Of a stretch of DNA of 64,000 bases, positions 61,442 to 64,000 are shown piece by piece; position 1 is the first letter of the stretch; each line of letters begins with the position of its first letter. The notes under the pieces are model-generated. The model worked only from the letters and a program-made list of their open reading frames with translations, did not search any database and was not told the origin of the DNA. The DNA comes from Sphingobium arseniciresistens (GTDB taxonomy: Bacteria; Pseudomonadota; Alphaproteobacteria; Sphingomonadales; Sphingomonadaceae): contig JARFNK010000016.1 in NCBI GenBank assembly GCA_029167225.1, positions 85,406 to 149,405 of the forward strand. The letters are read 5' to 3'. The translations under genes were made by a program, and so were the position numbers.

Positions 61442-61603
61442 GGGAATTCTCCTGGATGATGCGCTCGAACCCCTTGTCCGAGACATCTTCCTCGTTCCCA
61501 CTCAGCTCCTCGGCCGTTCGGCCGAGCAAGGCGCATCAGCGCCGCTCCGGCGGCCGCCCCTTCGGCGGCGACGGGATCGTTCCTGGCCGACGCTTGCGTT
61601 GAT

Positions 61604-61933
61604 TTAGTGGATCGAGCCGAATATTCGCCGCTTGGCGGCCTGCTGATGCTCTCCGTCCTTGATCCCGACCGTCGCCTGCATCTCGGCCTGGAGCCGATCG
61701 GACAGGTCGTCGGGGATGATCGCATAGGGCGCGACGATGGCGATCGCGGCCTCGGGCGTTGCCAGCTCGCCCGGCTCGGTACCGAACCAGATCGTCGCCT
61801 CGCCCTCCTCGGCCTCGGCCTCGGTGGGGGTGAACACTTGCGCGAAGAAGGTCTGCAGCGGCCGATCCCACCCGATCACGGCTCTGATGATCGACGGCTG
61901 ATCCGGCCTGGGCTTCAGTTCATGGCGGCTCAT
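61604..61933 (-). CDS. Hypothetical plasmid protein
   Basis: This 109-residue protein (PLQTFFAQVFTPTEAEAEEG, LSDRLQAEMQATVGIKDGEH) is acidic and has no named family. Its ATG overlaps the stop of the next upstream gene, so they are coupled. Confidence 0.65.
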   Translation of the reverse strand: MSRHELKPRPDQPSIIRAVIGWDRPLQTFFAQVFTPTEAEAEEGEATIWFGTEPGELATPEAAIAIVAPYAIIPDDLSDRLQAEMQATVGIKDGEHQQAAKRRIFGSIH

Positions 61934-62124
61934 TCCGAGGTCCTCCGGATCCGGTGCGCGACGTGGCGCGCCGCGCCTTCGGCGCTGCTGATCGCTTTGC
62001 CCGCCGCAGCCGCGGCGTTCCTCGCCCCGGCCTGTCGAAGGAGTGTACGGGCTTCGCGCAATCGCTCAACCGCAATTGCGATGGCCTGGCCATGTTCGTG
62101 GGTTGCCGGTGTTATGTGGCGCAT
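61930..62124 (-). CDS. Small alanine-rich helical protein
   Basis: This 64-residue protein (AIAVERLREARTLLRQAGAR) overlaps the following gene by ATGA. It is probably real through coupling; function unknown. Confidence 0.55.
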   Translation of the reverse strand: MRHITPATHEHGQAIAIAVERLREARTLLRQAGARNAAAAAGKAISSAEGAARHVAHRIRRTSE

Positions 62125-62175
62125 GATGGTCTCCTGCGTGGATTATCGGCGGCGGCGGCAGGGCGTGGATCCACG

Positions 62176-62643
62176 CTATGCGGCGGGCCGTTCGGGGAGT
62201 GAGCCCTCGACGACGAGCGGCGGCACCTTGGCGTCTGCAGCGTCGAAATGGGCGCGGATGGCTTCCATCGAGCCGAGCTTCTCGGCGGTTTCTCGGCCGA
62301 TCATCACGCAATCGTCCTCATCGGCGGCGAACCAGGCCGGTTCTCCGTCACCGCTGAAGACGACGCGCTCGCCGCCCCATTGGCCGGCGTAGGAGCCGGA
62401 CCACCGGGAATAGACGATGCGCTTCTCGCGGCACCACGCCTCGAGCGCCTCGAAGCGGCCAAAGGCGACTTCATGCGCGCACAGGCTGAGCGGCTCCCCG
62501 ACGTTGCGATGCTCTGGCTCGAAAGGCTCGCCGTCCCATTCGATCGACAGGCCCTCGAGGGCGATGAGCTCTGTGAGCTCGGCATAGTCAGCGGCGGACA
62601 TCGTGCCGCCCAGAACGATGGACGCAGAAACGCGATCGGCCAT
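62176..62643 (-). CDS. Hypothetical plasmid protein
   Basis: This 155-residue protein (MADRVSASIVLGGTMSAADY, YAGQWGGERVVFSGDGEPAW) starts at ATG 62643 behind GGAGG. It is acidic, and no family is recognised. Confidence 0.7.
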   Translation of the reverse strand: MADRVSASIVLGGTMSAADYAELTELIALEGLSIEWDGEPFEPEHRNVGEPLSLCAHEVAFGRFEALEAWCREKRIVYSRWSGSYAGQWGGERVVFSGDGEPAWFAADEDDCVMIGRETAEKLGSMEAIRAHFDAADAKVPPLVVEGSLPERPAA

Positions 62644-62721
62644 GATTTCCTCCGGAGCTAAGAGTGAGGTGACGCCCAAAGGGGCCGTGGGAGCGCGCGA
62701 GAGACGGGTTTTCGGATGCGG

Positions 62722-63081
62722 TCAGTCGTCCTCGGGCAACATGATCGTCATGACTCGGGTCGTGATCGCGGCGTTCGCCGGGTCCTCGGACCCATATTCC
62801 AGCGCCACATCATAATAATCGATCTTGAAGCGCACGATCTCGGCGCCGACGGTGAACTCGCCGCGGTCGCGCTCCGGGCCATCCTCTGTGCGGAACTGGT
62901 AGCTGCGCACCGCCGCCATCAGCTTGGCCTGGGCGATTATCTCCAGAGTTCGGCCCTCGCCACGTGCGATCCGTCCGAGGCAGGTCCGGGTGACGACGAT
63001 ACGGGCGTTGCGGTCGAGGCCTTGTCGGCAGCGATCATTGAGCGCTGCGATCTTGACTATGTCGTAAGTCATGGTGGTCAT
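62722..63081 (-). CDS. DUF3768-like protein
   Basis: This 119-residue protein begins with TYDIVKIAALNDRCRQGL and ends with the DUF3768 signature FKIDYYDVALEYGSEDPANA followed by TTRVMTIML. The family is common on alphaproteobacterial plasmids; function unknown. ATG 63081 overlaps the stop of the PAPS-reductase-like gene (ATGA). Confidence 0.82.
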   Translation of the reverse strand: MTTMTYDIVKIAALNDRCRQGLDRNARIVVTRTCLGRIARGEGRTLEIIAQAKLMAAVRSYQFRTEDGPERDRGEFTVGAEIVRFKIDYYDVALEYGSEDPANAAITTRVMTIMLPEDD

Positions 63082-63949
63082 GCCGCCTCCATCAAGCCAG
63101 CGTTGAATTGATCGAGCCATTCCGACATCGCGGGTCGCTCGCTGATCGGAACGAGCGCGGCAGCGTCCTGAAAGCGGACGAGCTCGGTCGGCGCGTCGCG
63201 AATGATCGCATCGATCTCGTCGGCGGCGAGGAGCTGCTCGGCGCGGATGAAATCCGTGATGCGGCCTGGCCGGGTTCGCGTCGATCGGCGCCAGAGTCCT
63301 TCGACCGTCCGCAGCCGTGGCGCGGCGCGCGCTTCGATCAGCACGATGATGCGCAGGCACCATGTCGGGAGGGCCCGCACTTCGTCGGGGCGCATAGCGC
63401 CGCAGAAGAAGCTGGATTTCGGCGGGACGGGCAGGCCTTCGGCCTCGATCCGCTCGATGCATCGGTCGCGGGTCCAGCCCCAATCCCGCAGCGGGTAGCG
63501 GCAATCGAAGAGCGTGTTCGCGATTGTCGATGCGTGGGCATAGCGCCGCGTGTCGGCCGGCGAGGCATCATATCCGATCAGCCGAACGACCTTCTGGCCG
63601 CGCGCCCAGGCTTGTTGTGCGGGTTCCCAAGCTTTCAGGAACGCGTCCTGCGGGGCCACCTTCCATTTGAGCAACTATGGCGGCCAAGGCTTATGCTGGG
63701 CAAGGTCGCGTTCGTGAGAATGTTCGACAGCAACGAGTAATAGGGCGGCCAGTGCTTGAAGCGCTGTGGTATATAGCGGACGACTTCATAGCGGATTCCC
63801 CGCGCGCGCATCCAAGCGGCGATCATCGTCTGATATTCGTAGGTCTCGGGCTTCTCGGAGCCGGTATCGGCGCTCAGGACAAGGTCCGGGGCCTCGCCGC
63901 GTGCGGCAAGCTCGATCAACAGGGTCTGAGCGGAACCGATTAGCGCCCT
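63078..63949 (-). pseudogene. PAPS-reductase-like PP-loop protein, frameshifted
   Basis: Upstream frame: LVLSADTGSEKPETYEYQTM, then ILTNATLPSISLGRHSCS. Downstream frame from about 63674: LKWKVAPQDAFLKAWEPAQQ and KVVRLIGYDASP. Together these match the PAPS reductase/DndC-like family found on sphingomonad plasmids, in which HSCS and LKWK adjoin. The break looks like loss of one GCTC from an original GCTCGCTC. The nucleotide loop at the N-terminus is also degenerate (LIGSAQTLLIEL instead of a GGG-x-x-S pattern), and an in-frame TAA lies just upstream at about 63950. The gene is probably inactive unless the sequence is in error. Confidence 0.7.
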
Positions 63950-64000
63950 TTGCGGAAGCAGTTATACTGAGCCGGCAATTCGAGTCGTCCTCGTAAGGAA

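Noticed and set aside
1-64000. CRISPR arrays, rRNA operons, intact tRNAs and riboswitches of known class
   Set aside because: No regularly spaced direct repeats, rRNA-like sequence or complete cloverleaf was noticed by eye on either strand.

Overview
The window looks like accessory DNA from an alphaproteobacterium, most probably a sphingomonad (Sphingomonas, Sphingobium or Novosphingobium type). This is inferred from the high GC content, a TonB receptor followed by a PepSY protein, an alphaproteobacterial GAAC-N7-GAAC LexA box, and a block of small conjugation-associated families (DUF736, DUF2493, DUF3768, DUF6437-like) beside a MobF relaxase. No rRNA gene, intact tRNA or CRISPR array was seen. 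The genus is an inference; no marker gene is present.

Layout. (1) 1-3.0 kb is a recombination scar: an MFS transporter fragment fused to the C-terminal half of a TonB-dependent receptor, an intact PepSY protein, then remnants of a secreted protein, a tyrosine recombinase and a Tn3-type resolvase. (2) 3.0-8.5 kb is a TetR-controlled tripartite efflux operon of NodT, EmrA and EmrB type. (3) 8.6-14.7 kb is a second TetR-controlled cluster of redox and detoxification enzymes (SDR, old yellow enzyme, zinc-independent quinone oxidoreductase, alpha/beta hydrolase, aldo/keto reductase), with a PaaI-type thioesterase broken by an in-frame stop. (4) 14.8-20.3 kb is a nest of mobile elements: an IS3-family element interrupted by an IS110/IS1111-type element and truncated by a 3.2-kb Tn3-family element with about 50-bp inverted repeats and only tnpA.

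(5) 20.5-47.4 kb is a dense defence and DNA-processing island. Its core is one minus-strand transcription unit with nearly every junction overlapping: HTH regulator, small protein, type III-like methyltransferase (Mod), Res helicase-nuclease, AddB-like nuclease, AddA-like helicase-nuclease, CHC2/TOPRIM primase-like protein, reverse transcriptase, nitrilase and DEDDh exonuclease. I do not know this combination as a described system. It is followed by a LexA-box/imuA-fragment/SRAP segment, a tRNA-Gly 3' remnant (possible attachment site), a retron-type reverse transcriptase with an XRE partner, a small cationic hydrophobic protein and a candidate msr-msd region, an IetA-IetS (AAA ATPase plus subtilisin) pair, and a nucleotidyltransferase plus PD-(D/E)XK-like pair.

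(6) 47.7-64 kb is a conjugation and maintenance module: MobF relaxase, TraD/VirD4-type coupling protein, a ribbon-helix-helix relaxosome protein, a possible oriT region, many small plasmid-type genes, SSB, a PemK/MazF-type toxin with overlapping antitoxin, and a frameshifted PAPS-reductase-like gene at the right edge. Three intergenic leaders here share a two-hairpin element with compensatory base changes, a good candidate for a conserved structured RNA or DNA element. No type IV secretion genes lie in the window, so whether the whole is a plasmid or an integrated element cannot be decided here.
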